Assembly (NCBI RefSeq): GCF_902499555.1
Contig: NZ_CABVMM010000010.1
Span: 62,001 to 126,000, forward strand
Length of the DNA: 64,000 bases
Source: Mesonia oceanica
GTDB lineage: Bacteria; Bacteroidota; Bacteroidia; Flavobacteriales; Flavobacteriaceae
Direction: 5' to 3'
Shown: positions 52,181 through 63,400 of the stretch, in pieces
Position numbering within the stretch: the first letter of the stretch is position 1
How the letters are laid out: each line of letters starts with the position of its first letter
The notes under the pieces: model-generated
Seen by the model: only the letters and a program-made list of their open reading frames with translations
Databases searched by the model: none
What the model was told of the DNA's origin: nothing
Translations under genes and position numbers: made by a program

Positions 52181-53653
52181 ATGACTGCACACGAAAACAA
52201 GATTTTAGGCGAAGGACTTACTTACGATGACGTCTTACTTGTACCAGCCTTTTCAGAGGTGCTTCCACGGGAAGTAAATATTCAAACAAAATTTACACGA
52301 AACATTACTATTAATGTTCCTATTGTTTCTGCTGCGATGGATACCGTAACAGAATCTAGAATGGCAATTGCGATTGCTAGGGAAGGAGGTATTGGTGTTT
52401 TACATAAAAATATGACCATCGAGCAGCAAGCGCTTAAGGTTAGAAAAGTAAAACGTGCAGAAAGCGGAATGATTATCGATCCCGTTACTTTGCCCATTAC
52501 AGCAAAAGTGAAAGATGCAAAAGCATCGATGGCAGAACATAGTATTGGTGGAATCCCTATTGTTTCTGAAGAGGGAAAACTTTTAGGAATTGTAACCAAC
52601 CGTGATTTGCGTTTTGAAAAAAATAATAACCGGCCTATTTCTGAAGTAATGACTTCTGAAAACTTGGTAACCGTTGCTGAAGGAACTTCATTAGAAGACG
52701 CTGAAGATATTTTACAAGCCAATAAAATTGAAAAGCTTCCGGTAGTTAATAAAGAGAATAAGTTGGTAGGCTTAATTACTTTTAGGGATATTACCAAATT
52801 AACTCAAAAACCCATTGCCAATAAAGATCAATACGGAAGGTTGAGAGTAGCTGCCGCTTTAGGGGTTACTGCAGATGCTGTAGAAAGAGCAGAAGCTTTG
52901 GTAAATGCAGGAGTAGATGCAGTAGTTATCGATACCGCTCATGGTCATACCAAAGGTGTGGTTCATGTACTAAAAGAAGTTAAAAAGAAATTCCCTGAAT
53001 TAGAAGTAGTCGTTGGGAATATAGCAACACCAGAAGCAGCAAAATATTTAGCAGATGCAGGAGCAGATGCCGTAAAGGTAGGAATTGGTCCGGGGTCTAT
53101 TTGTACCACACGTGTAGTGGCTGGAGTAGGTTTTCCTCAGTTTTCAGCTGTATTAGAAGTTGCTGAAGCTCTTAAAGATACCGGAGTTCCCGTAATTGCA
53201 GATGGAGGTATTCGTTACACCGGTGATATTCCAAAAGCTTTAGCAGCAGGAGCAGATTGTGTAATGCTAGGTTCTTTATTAGCCGGAACTAAAGAGTCGC
53301 CCGGTGAAACTATTATTTACGAAGGAAGAAAATTTAAGTCTTACCGAGGAATGGGATCTGTAGAAGCGATGCAAAAAGGTTCTAAAGATAGATATTTCCA
53401 AGATGTAGAAGATGATATTAAAAAATTAGTGCCCGAAGGTATCGTAGGCCGCGTTCCTTATAAAGGAGAACTTTTTGAAAGTATGAACCAATTTATAGGC
53501 GGGTTACGCGCTGGAATGGGATATTGTGGGGCCAAAGATATTGCTAGCTTAAAAAGCGATGCAAAATTCATAAAAATCACTTCTTCAGGGATTATGGAAA
53601 GTCATCCACACGATGTAACCATTACCAAAGAAGCTCCTAATTATTCAAGATAG
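52181..53653 (+). CDS. guaB: Inosine-5'-monophosphate dehydrogenase
   Basis: It oxidises IMP to XMP with NAD, the first committed step to GMP. The 490-residue protein has the catalytic TIM barrel split by two CBS domains (about 95-215). Signatures: [28 protein letters not shown], the active-site loop [17 protein letters not shown] with the catalytic Cys, and [10 protein letters not shown] near the flap. The start is the ATG at 52181 ([12 protein letters not shown]). A terminator follows at 53676. Confidence 0.95.
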   Translation: MTAHENKILGEGLTYDDVLLVPAFSEVLPREVNIQTKFTRNITINVPIVSAAMDTVTESRMAIAIAREGGIGVLHKNMTIEQQALKVRKVKRAESGMIIDPVTLPITAKVKDAKASMAEHSIGGIPIVSEEGKLLGIVTNRDLRFEKNNNRPISEVMTSENLVTVAEGTSLEDAEDILQANKIEKLPVVNKENKLVGLITFRDITKLTQKPIANKDQYGRLRVAAALGVTADAVERAEALVNAGVDAVVIDTAHGHTKGVVHVLKEVKKKFPELEVVVGNIATPEAAKYLADAGADAVKVGIGPGSICTTRVVAGVGFPQFSAVLEVAEALKDTGVPVIADGGIRYTGDIPKALAAGADCVMLGSLLAGTKESPGETIIYEGRKFKSYRGMGSVEAMQKGSKDRYFQDVEDDIKKLVPEGIVGRVPYKGELFESMNQFIGGLRAGMGYCGAKDIASLKSDAKFIKITSSGIMESHPHDVTITKEAPNYSR

Positions 53654-53675
53654 AAAAATAAATTTTTAGAAGTTA

Positions 53676-53703
53676 AAAAGTCCTCAGTTTTTGAGGACTT
53701 TTC
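53676..53703 (+). terminator. Intrinsic terminator of guaB
   Basis: AAAAGTCCTCA (53676-53686) pairs with TGAGGACTTTT (53692-53702) around a GTTTT loop. Confidence 0.85.
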
Positions 53704-53743
53704 TATTTAATAAATAGAAAAGAATGCTACTCAATTTATGCTT

Positions 53744-53768
53744 AAATTGCTTCATTTTTAAGCAATTT
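53744..53768. promoter_or_regulatory. Inverted repeat upstream of the sugar transporter
   Basis: AAATTGCTT (53744-53752) and AAGCAATTT (53760-53768) are perfect reverse complements 7 bp apart. TTACTTTG at 53773-53780 is a near-consensus -7 box just downstream, so the repeat covers the -33 region and could be an operator for a sugar-responsive regulator. A hairpin in RNA is an alternative. Confidence 0.45.
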
Positions 53769-53865
53769 ATAATTACTTTGGCGTTGCAAAAAATATAGCT
53801 CTATCGATATCGTTAATACCTTAAAACTATATTTTTCATTTTAATCAATATCAAACATACATACA

Positions 53866-55185
53866 ATGAATAATAATTCTTCAAAATCTTATAGAACGGC
53901 GTTTATGTTTTTAACGCTATTATTTTTCTTATGGGGTTTTCTTACTGTTATTGTAGATTCCCTAATTCCTAGATTAAAAGAAGTATTTGAGTTAAGTTAT
54001 TTTCAAGCTGGGATGGTTCAGTTTGCTTTTTTTGGCGCTTACTTTTTACTGTCTATTCCTGCAAGTTTTATTTTATCTAAAATAGGTTATAAAAAAGGAA
54101 TTATATTAGGTATTCTCATGATGGCCGCAGGATGTTTATTGTTTTACCCCGCATCTTCCTTAAGGCTATTTTGGGTATTTATGTTGGGTTATTTTATTTT
54201 AGCCGGTGGGATTACCATATTGCAGGTAGCAGCAAACCCATATGTTACTATTTTAGGACCAGAAAAAAGTGCGGCGAGTCGATTAAATTTGTCACAGGCC
54301 TTTAATTCATTAGGTACTTCAATAGCACCTATAGTTGGAGCGCTATTTATTTTGAGTGATAAGATAATGACGTCTCAGCAAATAGATGGATTGAGTGAGG
54401 CCGAAAAAACAAAATACTATGCTGCTGAAGCTTCAGCTGTTCAACTTCCGTTTCTTACCATTGCCGGTATTTTAATTGCCATAGCCTTAGTTTTTGTATT
54501 TGTAAACCTTCCAAAAGTAATAGGAGAAGGGGAAAATAAAGGAAGCTATAGTGCAGCTTTTAAAAATAAAAATTTAATACTTGGTGCTATTGGTCTATTC
54601 TGCTATGTAGGAGCAGAAGTAGCCATAGGAAGTTACATGGTCAACTATTTTATGAAATTAGAATTGGCGGATGTTGTAAGAAATACTCCTTTTATGAAAA
54701 GTATTGCGAATTGGTTTTTAACCGATGATTTAAATGCAGTAGATGGTAAAGCTGTTGTTGGTATTTTTGTAACATTTTACTGGACAGGAGCCATGGTAGG
54801 AAGGTTTATTGGTGCTTATTTAACTAGTATCATCAAACCGGCTAAAGTATTAAGTATTTTTGCAGTACTGGCTTTAGCGTTAATTATTATTTCTATACAA
54901 AGTGAAGGTTTAACAGCTATGTGGGCGATTATAGCAGTTGGTTTGTTTAATTCAATTATGTTTCCTACCATATTTAGTTTAGGTTTAGATGAATTAGGGG
55001 AAAGTAAACCACAAGGTTCCGGAATTATGTGTACCATGATTGTAGGAGGTGCTATTGTACCACCATTATTTGGTTTGTTAACCGATACTTCTGGCTTTGG
55101 TTTTGCCTTTATGCTAGTAATGTGTTGTTACCTTTATATTTTCTTCTTTGCTTATCGACATAAGAAAACAGAAGTTTCTATCTAA
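53866..55185 (+). CDS. Sugar:proton symporter, FucP/GluP-type MFS
   Basis: A 439-residue MFS permease with twelve membrane segments, split by a cytoplasmic loop near residue 215-225. The family stretch QVAANPYVTILGPEKSAASRLNLSQAFNSLG (key words ANPY and QAFNSLG) places it with fucose, glucose/galactose and N-acetylglucosamine transporters. It is convergent with the GH92 gene of the SusCD locus (118 bp between stops), so import of mannose or another released monosaccharide is a reasonable guess. Own promoter region with an inverted repeat. Confidence 0.87.
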   Translation: MNNNSSKSYRTAFMFLTLLFFLWGFLTVIVDSLIPRLKEVFELSYFQAGMVQFAFFGAYFLLSIPASFILSKIGYKKGIILGILMMAAGCLLFYPASSLRLFWVFMLGYFILAGGITILQVAANPYVTILGPEKSAASRLNLSQAFNSLGTSIAPIVGALFILSDKIMTSQQIDGLSEAEKTKYYAAEASAVQLPFLTIAGILIAIALVFVFVNLPKVIGEGENKGSYSAAFKNKNLILGAIGLFCYVGAEVAIGSYMVNYFMKLELADVVRNTPFMKSIANWFLTDDLNAVDGKAVVGIFVTFYWTGAMVGRFIGAYLTSIIKPAKVLSIFAVLALALIIISIQSEGLTAMWAIIAVGLFNSIMFPTIFSLGLDELGESKPQGSGIMCTMIVGGAIVPPLFGLLTDTSGFGFAFMLVMCCYLYIFFFAYRHKKTEVSI

Positions 55186-55189
55186 TAAT

Positions 55190-55223
55190 AAAAAAGCTCT
55201 TCCCATACAGAAGAGCTTTTTTT
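55190..55223. terminator. Terminator between the sugar transporter and GH92 genes
   Basis: AAAAAAGCTCTTC (55190-55202) pairs with GAAGAGCTTTTTT (55210-55222). Suitable for both convergent transcripts, though 81 bp from the GH92 stop. Confidence 0.8.
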
Positions 55224-55303
55224 ATAGAGTAGTCGTTATTGTTTTGAGCTTTGTTATCTAAATCAAATTGATTACTAATTACTTTTATTAGTACGAAGAG
55301 TAT

Positions 55304-57379
55304 TTATTTTTCAAAATCGGAAATCCACTGATTTTCAACACCCCATTTTTTGTTAGGCTCTGCTCCGGTTTCTATAACGAGTTTTCCTCCTTGAGTAAGT
55401 TCTTCGTGCGTGAGCCAGTTTCTGGAGAGTTCTTTTCCATTTAATTGAGCTGACTGTACATAAAAATGATCTTTGTTATAATTGATCACTTCCATCTCAA
55501 AAGATTTACCGTTTTCCCAATTTATCTTTACCGATTTGAAAATGGGAGCTGTTAGATAATAAACTGGATCACCAATGTTTGCAGGAGAAAGACCAATACT
55601 TCTCATCACAAACCAAGAGGACATAGTACCTGCATCATCATCCATTGTACGAATGTATGCCTGAGGTTGGTTTTTATAAATTCTTCCAATATAAGGGTCA
55701 ACTCCCTTACTGTTATTGTTGAAGTAATTTTGAACAACAGTATCTAGCATAATATTACGAAACAACTTCTGGGATTTCCAAGGTTTTCTTGTGGTGTTAT
55801 AAAGCCCGGGAACTTGTAAATCAGGTTGGTTTGCGTGATTGTAATTATTTTCATCAAAAAATTGATCCAGTTGGTTTGTAAATGCATTTTCACCACCTGC
55901 CAGTTCTTTGAGACCTTTGATGTCAAAAGGAACAAACCAGCGGTATTGCCAGATAGTACCTTGATATAGGCCACGTGCCTGCATCTGGTCTACATCATCT
56001 TTTGAAAGATCTGCAAAGTCTTTATTCCAATAGGTTTTATAGTCTAGTGCTTTTTTGGCGTATGTAGCACTGTTTACACTGTCTCCAATTTTATTTAGCA
56101 GCTTTGCAATAGCCCAATTGTCATAAGACGACTCTAGAGCCTTATCGGGTGAGCTGTAGTCTAAGCGATCTGCTTCGGCCATTAAAGAATCTTTTATGGC
56201 TTCAATGTTAAATCTGTAGCCTTTGGTATAGGCATCTAAAAGTACTACCAAGGCGTGTTCTGTTCTTACGGTAGGAGATGGCTCATTTTTAGTAGCCCAA
56301 TTTTTCTTTCCGTAGGGATATAAATTGGCAATTGACTTTGCGATAGGGTCAAATCTTTCAGGATACACTAGTGAAAGCATAGGTAATTGTTCCCTGTAGT
56401 TATCCCAAATAGCCCAACCATGATAAACAGGAAAATCAGATTTTTGTTCAGAACCATCAATTGCTCGATAGGCACCATCTTTTTCAGAAATAAGATAAGG
56501 AGCTTGTAAACCACGATAGAGCAATGAATAAAAAAGATTTTCACGATCGCTTTCACCAGTAACAGCAATCCGCTTTAATAGGTTATTCCAGTGGTTAGTA
56601 GTGTTTTTTTGAAGTTCGTCAAATGAAATCGCTTCGATTCTTTGAAGTGCATAATCTGTATTGACGGAAGAGAAGCCAATGCGAACTTGCATAGTAGAAC
56701 TGGTGTCTTTTCTAACAGCCATAAAACGATGTTCGTCCAATGATGTTAGATTCTCAAGATTGCTGATCTCAAGCGCATAGTAGATACGATAAATACCTAC
56801 ACTACAAGTGGTTTTTGTATCTATATAGCCAGAGATAAGATTTTTATTTATTTGGTGCTTTTCGTCAACAAATCGGTTGGCAAATGCATAAGATAAGTCT
56901 ATAAGAAGACCGCTTTTTTGCTTGGGAAAGCTATATTCTTCAATACCAAAATTAGTTTTTACAGCCATTTTTGCCTGTATTCCATTTTCAAAAGAGACAC
57001 TGTAGAAACCAGGGTGAGCAGTTTCTGTATTCTTTATCAATAGGGTATTCTCATCTTCATCTAAAATGGGTTTTATTAAAATGTTCCCACCACTTCCGGT
57101 ACAACCTACGCCTTCTATGCGGGTATGTGTAAAACCATCAAATTCTTTGGCATAATGATCATAGCCTGTATGTATATGTGGATTGGTTTGAGGGCCAATA
57201 CTCATCATGTTGAAAGGGGAAGAGGCGGCAGGTGAGAGTTGCCCGTGATCTGCAGAAGTACCTAAAAAGACATTTACCCGTTCAACAGGGGATGTTGTAT
57301 TTTCTGAAACAATTCTCTCTTTTTCCTTTTTACAGGATATAAAAAAAACTACAAGTAATACTATGATGAATCTATTCAT
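55304..57379 (-). CDS. GH92 alpha-mannosidase lipoprotein
   Basis: An exo-acting, calcium-dependent alpha-mannosidase of glycoside hydrolase family 92. The 691-residue protein has a lipobox (FFISC, Cys16) and the family motifs VNVFLGTSADHGQLSPAASSP near the N-terminus, FTHTRIEGVGCTGSGG, WAIWDNYREQLP and the C-terminal DDDAGTMSSWFVMRSIG. A lipoprotein tether fits periplasmic or surface processing of mannose-containing oligosaccharides. It is the last gene of the SusC-SusD-YdcF-GH92 operon, 4 bp after the YdcF-like gene. Linkage specificity (1,2-, 1,3- or 1,6-) cannot be read from the sequence. Confidence 0.92.
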   Translation of the reverse strand: MNRFIIVLLVVFFISCKKEKERIVSENTTSPVERVNVFLGTSADHGQLSPAASSPFNMMSIGPQTNPHIHTGYDHYAKEFDGFTHTRIEGVGCTGSGGNILIKPILDEDENTLLIKNTETAHPGFYSVSFENGIQAKMAVKTNFGIEEYSFPKQKSGLLIDLSYAFANRFVDEKHQINKNLISGYIDTKTTCSVGIYRIYYALEISNLENLTSLDEHRFMAVRKDTSSTMQVRIGFSSVNTDYALQRIEAISFDELQKNTTNHWNNLLKRIAVTGESDRENLFYSLLYRGLQAPYLISEKDGAYRAIDGSEQKSDFPVYHGWAIWDNYREQLPMLSLVYPERFDPIAKSIANLYPYGKKNWATKNEPSPTVRTEHALVVLLDAYTKGYRFNIEAIKDSLMAEADRLDYSSPDKALESSYDNWAIAKLLNKIGDSVNSATYAKKALDYKTYWNKDFADLSKDDVDQMQARGLYQGTIWQYRWFVPFDIKGLKELAGGENAFTNQLDQFFDENNYNHANQPDLQVPGLYNTTRKPWKSQKLFRNIMLDTVVQNYFNNNSKGVDPYIGRIYKNQPQAYIRTMDDDAGTMSSWFVMRSIGLSPANIGDPVYYLTAPIFKSVKINWENGKSFEMEVINYNKDHFYVQSAQLNGKELSRNWLTHEELTQGGKLVIETGAEPNKKWGVENQWISDFEK

Positions 57380-57383
57380 TTTT

Positions 57384-58646
57384 TTAAGGGTCGAGGGGTT
57401 CTAAAGGGTTTTGTTGCAATGATTCTATTTGGGGAAGAAATTCTAAAGTTGTTGAATTCAGGCGTTTTCCAATAACTGCAGGAAGGTAGCCCAGTTCTTC
57501 CCTGCAGCGATCTGCAAAACTACTAGCCCCCGTATACTTGCTGTGCGCATTGTTAGTAACTACCAGTGAAGCGCGGTCAATAGGAATATGATAAGCGATC
57601 ATCAGGCGCGAAGCATTTCTTAAATTGGTGGTGGTATGTCTGGCGTGAGGATCTATTATGATACGCTCTTCAGGAATATTATATCGTTCAATCAGTTCTT
57701 TTTTCATTTCAATTGCTTCTGCAAATGGACTGCGAAAAGGATGTGCATGTCCCCCGGAAACGATAATCAGCGGAGCTTTTTTCTGCTGAAATTCAAGTAC
57801 GCCCAATTGCAGATTGAGTTTTCCCAATGCAGAAAGGGTATCCCGGTAATTTTCAGGGCCATTGCCTAAGATTAAGATTGCCGGATAGTCATAATCTTTG
57901 AAGTTAATATTCTTAATTTCTTCAACTGTTTTTCTGTTTTCTTTTTGTTCAAGAGGTTCGTAACGTGCCGCTTCATCCCTATGATTTAGATAGAGAAGCG
58001 ATAAGGCAAAATCAAGTGTGGGTTGAAAAAAAAGCGTGGTGACTGCCGGTTTTTTATGTTGAAGCATATCACTCCACATCACTAAAGAACCCTGGTAATA
58101 GTCTGAAGAGACCTCATAAGATATCGAGTCCATCGTAGCATACTGTGGTGCTTCACCTAAGCCGTAAACTTTTAAAATACGATTCATTCCTGCAGCACAT
58201 AATTTCCAACAGGCAGCAAGATATTCAGCATCAGAAAGATTTTTAAAATTTTCGTATTGGCCAGAAGGTCTCAAATTTTTGGTGACCAAAGCTTTTACTG
58301 CCGCTTCATTTTTTACCAGTTTTTCCAGTTCGAGACCGATTTGATTTATGCTTTCTTTAGAAATGAAATAGGCTTTAACGATGCAGGCACCACTCGTTTT
58401 ACAGCGATTGAGACTGGCTTCAATGTTCGTGTTTTGGGCTTTGTAAATGGCCTTTAAGGTTTCGTTATTTTCTAAAAGTGTGCTGACTTTTGGATCATTC
58501 TGAATCGCAGTAAACAGGTAAAAGTTTTTGTCCTGAACGCGATCACCAGACTCAGATGGTTTAAAGTGTGCATTATAACCTATTGAGTTTTGTGCCTGTA
58601 GATTTAGATAGCAAAAAAATATAAGAAAGAAGTAGATTTTATACAT
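57384..58646 (-). CDS. YdcF-like (DUF218) exported protein
   Basis: A 420-residue protein with signal peptide (ending NLQAQ), a helical N-terminal region (about 25-240) not seen in short YdcF proteins, and a DUF218 Rossmann-like domain (about 250-400): ILILGNGPENY, PLIIVSGGHAHPFRSPFAEA, EERIIIDPHARHTTTNLRNASRLM. The conserved Ser-Gly-Gly and Ala-x-x-Thr-x-x-Asn positions are present. Function of the family is uncertain (nucleotide- or polysaccharide-related). Its presence between SusD and GH92 ties it to glycan use. The gap to GH92 is 4 bp, to SusD 106 bp. Confidence 0.8.
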   Translation of the reverse strand: MYKIYFFLIFFCYLNLQAQNSIGYNAHFKPSESGDRVQDKNFYLFTAIQNDPKVSTLLENNETLKAIYKAQNTNIEASLNRCKTSGACIVKAYFISKESINQIGLELEKLVKNEAAVKALVTKNLRPSGQYENFKNLSDAEYLAACWKLCAAGMNRILKVYGLGEAPQYATMDSISYEVSSDYYQGSLVMWSDMLQHKKPAVTTLFFQPTLDFALSLLYLNHRDEAARYEPLEQKENRKTVEEIKNINFKDYDYPAILILGNGPENYRDTLSALGKLNLQLGVLEFQQKKAPLIIVSGGHAHPFRSPFAEAIEMKKELIERYNIPEERIIIDPHARHTTTNLRNASRLMIAYHIPIDRASLVVTNNAHSKYTGASSFADRCREELGYLPAVIGKRLNSTTLEFLPQIESLQQNPLEPLDP

Positions 58647-58752
58647 AGTTATAAGATTAAAAAAGGCTAAAAAGTTACTGAAATAGGTTCTTGCATGTGT
58701 ATATGCTCCAACTCTTTTTCAGCCTACTTTTTAGCCTGATTAAATGATAGGT

Positions 58753-60420
58753 TTAGTATCCTGTGTTTTGCGTTACAAGATCTTTTGGGGTTCCATCTAT
58801 ATATCGTTGAGGAATAGGCCAATATTCATTGGTCCCTGCCTTAAATTGTGCATTCATTAAATGACTTCTTCTGGTTTTTTCAACCTCAAGATACGAGTTG
58901 ATTACACTACTGGCTTTCCCCCAGCGTACCAGATTGAAGAATCGATGTCCTTCCATAGCAAGTTCTAGGCGTGTTTCAAGGTGAACAGCTTCCCGAGCTA
59001 GCTCTTGATCTGTCCAGACGCTTTCATAAGTTGCTATGTTATAATTAGCAGCATCTTCTGTTCCTTCCAGTTTTTTTACCGTAGCTGTATTGGCAGCACG
59101 ACCTCTAATTTGATTTACCAGTTGTCTGGATTCTTCCAGATTATTCAATTCTACAGCAGCTTCAGCCCTCCAAAGAACTACTTCGGCATATCGAATGATG
59201 TAATAATTCAAGGCATTTACATACGGCCAAACTTTTACATAAAACGCTGAATTTGCAGATACAATCCGCTTTTTGGGACCATAAGGTCCATAAGTGGCTA
59301 AATCCCGTGCCCAACTTTCTTCATATAGAATACCTAAATCTTTATAAGGAATACCTGGCCTTCCTACGGTAATATCAAGACGAGGATCAATTAAATCTTC
59401 ATCAGAAAGATCTGTATTGTTATTGGCTACAGGTAAACCATTCGTATTGGTTTTATAGGCATTTACCAAGTTTTGTGATGGACGGTGAAAACCGTACTGA
59501 GCGTAAAAGGGTCCTCCCGGTGCTGATAACCGGTCACCTATACTACCATTGTAGTTGCTTGCCTGTCCGTCATTAATTGTATGTTGTACTGCAAAAATGA
59601 TTTCCTTACTGTTATCATTTTCAGGAAGAAATACTTCTTGAAAATCGTCTAACAAGCCATAGTTGCTTTCCATAACTTCGGTAGAAGCATCAAAGGCTTG
59701 TTGCCACTTCTTTTGAAATAAGTAGCACTTGGTAAGATAGGCTTTTGCGGCAATTTTTGTAGGTCTTCCTGCTTCTGATTGAGTTTCGGGTAAGCCTTCA
59801 TAAGCGGTTTGAAAGTTAGCTTCTATTTTAGCCCACAGTTCTTCAGAAGTAAACTCGGTATTCGACCTAGCATAGTCTTCTACAGTTATTGCCGACTCAT
59901 CAATGTACGGGATGTGGTTGTAGATTTTTTTCAACTCAAAATAATAATGCCCGCGTAGAAAATGAAGTTCCGCTAAACGTTGCACTTTAAGATTTGCATC
60001 AAAAGCCTCTGAAGCCTTGAGCAATTTTAGGGCTTCGTTACAGCGTTTAACTCCTTCATAAAGTGCCATCCATTTACGTTCTACATCTATTATAGTTGGA
60101 TTTGTATTGAAAATTTCCATCTGATGGATATTATTTTGGTCACCGGTACCACCTCCTCCTTTATACGCATCGTCAGAGACTACATCTCCAAAGCTCCAGT
60201 TGGAGTCTGGTGAATTAAATGCATTACTGGCGGTATCAAACTGACCATTTAGCACACTGTAGGCAGAGATAATAGCACGCTCTACATTTTCCGGATTGGT
60301 CATTTCAGCGGGAGCAACTTCCCCATACGTGGTTTCTTCTAAATAATCATCAGAGCAGGAAAGACTCTGAAAAATAAAAGCAAGAGCTAGAGTATATTGA
60401 GTTATTCTAATTAGTTTCAT
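58753..60420 (-). CDS. SusD/RagB-family glycan-binding lipoprotein
   Basis: The surface lipoprotein lid of a SusCD importer. It is 555 residues with lipobox QSLSC and SDDYLEE following, a SusD N-terminal domain with TPR-like helices (RCNEALKLLKASEAF, AELHFLRGHYYFELKKIYNHIPYID) and the C-terminal SusD signature (RYAEVVLWRAEAAVELNN, REAVHLETRLELAMEGHRFFNLVRWG, YWPIPQRYID). A Met at 60444 overlapping the susC end is possible, but the one at 60420 gives a normal signal peptide. It follows susC in the PUL operon. Confidence 0.93.
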   Translation of the reverse strand: MKLIRITQYTLALAFIFQSLSCSDDYLEETTYGEVAPAEMTNPENVERAIISAYSVLNGQFDTASNAFNSPDSNWSFGDVVSDDAYKGGGGTGDQNNIHQMEIFNTNPTIIDVERKWMALYEGVKRCNEALKLLKASEAFDANLKVQRLAELHFLRGHYYFELKKIYNHIPYIDESAITVEDYARSNTEFTSEELWAKIEANFQTAYEGLPETQSEAGRPTKIAAKAYLTKCYLFQKKWQQAFDASTEVMESNYGLLDDFQEVFLPENDNSKEIIFAVQHTINDGQASNYNGSIGDRLSAPGGPFYAQYGFHRPSQNLVNAYKTNTNGLPVANNNTDLSDEDLIDPRLDITVGRPGIPYKDLGILYEESWARDLATYGPYGPKKRIVSANSAFYVKVWPYVNALNYYIIRYAEVVLWRAEAAVELNNLEESRQLVNQIRGRAANTATVKKLEGTEDAANYNIATYESVWTDQELAREAVHLETRLELAMEGHRFFNLVRWGKASSVINSYLEVEKTRRSHLMNAQFKAGTNEYWPIPQRYIDGTPKDLVTQNTGY

Positions 60421-60430
60421 AGTACGTTTT

Positions 60431-63400
60431 TTAAAAGTTAGCATTGATACCTAAAGAGAAGGTGCGTGAAGGTGGGTAAATACCGCGATCTACACCAATG
60501 TCCAGGTTTCGGTTACTAGAAGAATAATTTTGAAGACCTATTTGTGGGTTCATGCCGCTATAGTCTGTAAGGGTAAACAGGTTTGTGGCCTGTGCATAAA
60601 CGCGCAGTTCAATACCGCTTAACTTTTCGGCACTAAACGTATAACCCAGTTGCGCATTGTTTAACTTAAAATAAGAACCGTTTTCTACATAATACGAAGA
60701 AGGCCTGATGTTGTTATTGGGGTCATCTAAGGATAAACGCGGGATTGAAGAATTTGAGTTTTCCGGAGTCCAAGCATTTAATAAGGCGCTGTCTTTATTG
60801 TAAGCCGCCTGATTAAAGAAATTGGTTTTGTACTTGGTTAAATTGTAGAGGTCATTGCCAAAGCTTCCATTAAAGAATAAGCCCAAATCAAAATTCTTAT
60901 AGGTAAAATTCATATTCAACCCTAAAAGTACATCGGGATGGGGAGAGCCTATAAAGGTACGGTCTTCGTTATCTATAACACCATCTCCATTTACATCTTT
61001 AAAACGGATATCACCAGGCTGGGCATTAGGCTGCAAACCATAATCAGCAACTTCCTGAGCCGTTTTAAACAAACCATTTGCTACATACCCGTAAAACGAA
61101 CCAATAGGTTGTCCCATAGCACTTCGGGAAACTTCCTGATCAAAATTAACACTGTGTAAGGTAGAGCTTGGGATACCCAAATACGAAACGCTGTTTAACT
61201 CGGTCAACTCGTTTTTATAGGTGGTAAGGTTTAAAGCAAAATTGTAAGTAAATGCGTTGCTGTTATCGGCATACGAAAGGTCAATTTCAAAACCTTTATT
61301 TTCCATCTTACCGTCATTAATCCACTGTCCATCATTGGTACCTCCATAAGTAAGGGGAATGATGTTGTAAACTAGAATGTTTTTGGTTTTTTTATTGAAG
61401 TATTCCGCAGTTAATTGCAGTTTATTATTAAAAAAACCAAGATCAACACCTACCGTACTTTGTGTAGAAGTCTCCCATTCTAAATTTTGATTAGGCACCC
61501 TTGTTTGCGTAAGACCTGTACTCACAGTAGTTTGTTCGCCCTCAATACCATAATCAGAGTAGGCGTTGTTATTGCTGTAACTGTCTACTGTAGAATAGGA
61601 AGGTACTTGTTGATTTCCGGTTTGTCCCCAGCTTCCACGTAGTAAGAATGAAGAAAATGTATCGTCAAAGTCAAAGAAATCTTCGCGATCTATACGCCAT
61701 CCTGCAGAAAATGCAGGAAAGGTTCCCCAGTTGTTGTTCGCCAATCGCGAGGTACCGTCACGTCTTACCGTAGCTGTAAACAAATACTTCTGATCATAAT
61801 TGTATTTCGCTTGGGCAAAGTAGGAGTTAAGCGTCCATTCATTAGCAGAACCTGAGTTTAGTTGATTTTGGGTTCCGTAAGACAGGTATCTAAAGTTGGG
61901 ATCCTCATAAAGGAAGTTTTGTCTGGAAGCACTAAAACCTTCATAGTAGTACTTAATGGCTTCTTGACCTAACAAAATATCTAGGTTATTAAGGTCGATA
62001 TTTTTTGAATAATTTAGCGTATTGGTCCAGGTTAGCTGATAGTTGAAATTGTTTATGGTATTTAAGGAATTAATGTTGTTTTGTGCAAGAATTTCATCAT
62101 AAACCGGTGAAAAAGAACGTTGATTATTCGATTGATAATCTAAACCTAAGGAGGTACGAGCTGTAAAATCACTAATGTTTAACTCTGCAAAAACATTACC
62201 CAGTGCCTGAATACTTTTTAACTTATTGTCTTTTCCACGTTCTAAACTACCTAGCGGATTTGCCAGATCATTTAAAGGGTTTCCGGCATAGTTCCCGTTT
62301 ATATCTCTTACCGGAACAATAGAAGGAAATTGCAATGCATTGTAAACAATACTTCCCAAAGCACTATTGGTTCCTACAGATACCCGTTCTTTATAAGAGG
62401 CGGTAAAGTTTTCACCTATGGTAACTAAGTCGTGTATTTTATAACTTGAATTGAACCGAGCAGAGAAACGCTCAAAACCGGTGTGTTTTATAATTCCTTC
62501 CTGATTGAAATAACCCAGTGATAAGGAATGCTGTGCTTTTTCATCGCCTTTAGAAATCGAAAGGTTGTACGATTGAACAGATGCAGGCTGCATAATCTCA
62601 GAAATCCAGTCTACATCTCCACTAGGTATGGTGTTTTCATCATTAAGCCACTGTGGTATTGTAGGTGTGTTAGGATTATTACCATAAATATCACTTTCAG
62701 GAGTTTTTCCATCGTTTTTCGACGCTTGCCATAATAAATCTCCATATTGCTGCGCATTTAGCATGTTAGGTAAATTAAAGGAAGAAGATATTCCGTAGTA
62801 AGCATCAAGATTAACATTGTACGCTCCGTTTTTACTTCCCTTTTTGGTCGTCACTACCACAACGCCGTTAGCGGCACGCGAACCATAAATGGAAGAAGAA
62901 GCAGCATCTTTAAGAACCTGAATGGTTTCGATATCTGCGGGATTAATTCCGTTTAAACCATTAGAGACCGGAACACCATCCACAACAATGAGTGGATCGT
63001 TATTGTTAACTGTACCAAAACCCCTAACGCGAATAGAGGTTCCGCCCCCCGGACTGTTATCACTCATTATCTGAACACCCGGCAAACGTCCTTCTAACAT
63101 TTCGGTGACATTTGAGGTAGGGATAGAAGTTATTTCTTCGGGATTTATAGAGGCAATAGATGCTGTTACATTTCTTCGTGCCTCCTTACCATAACCGGTA
63201 ATCACCACTTCATCAAGCACGTTATCATCTTCCTGCAGTTGAATGTTAAGCGGACTTAATGATTCTACCGTAAGTTCTTGTGTTTTAAAACCTACATATG
63301 AAATTTTAATTATAGCAGGTAGCTCACTAAGGGGGAGACTAAAATTACCATCAAAATCAGTTGAGGTTCCATTAGTGCTGTTGGCTTCCATTACAGATGC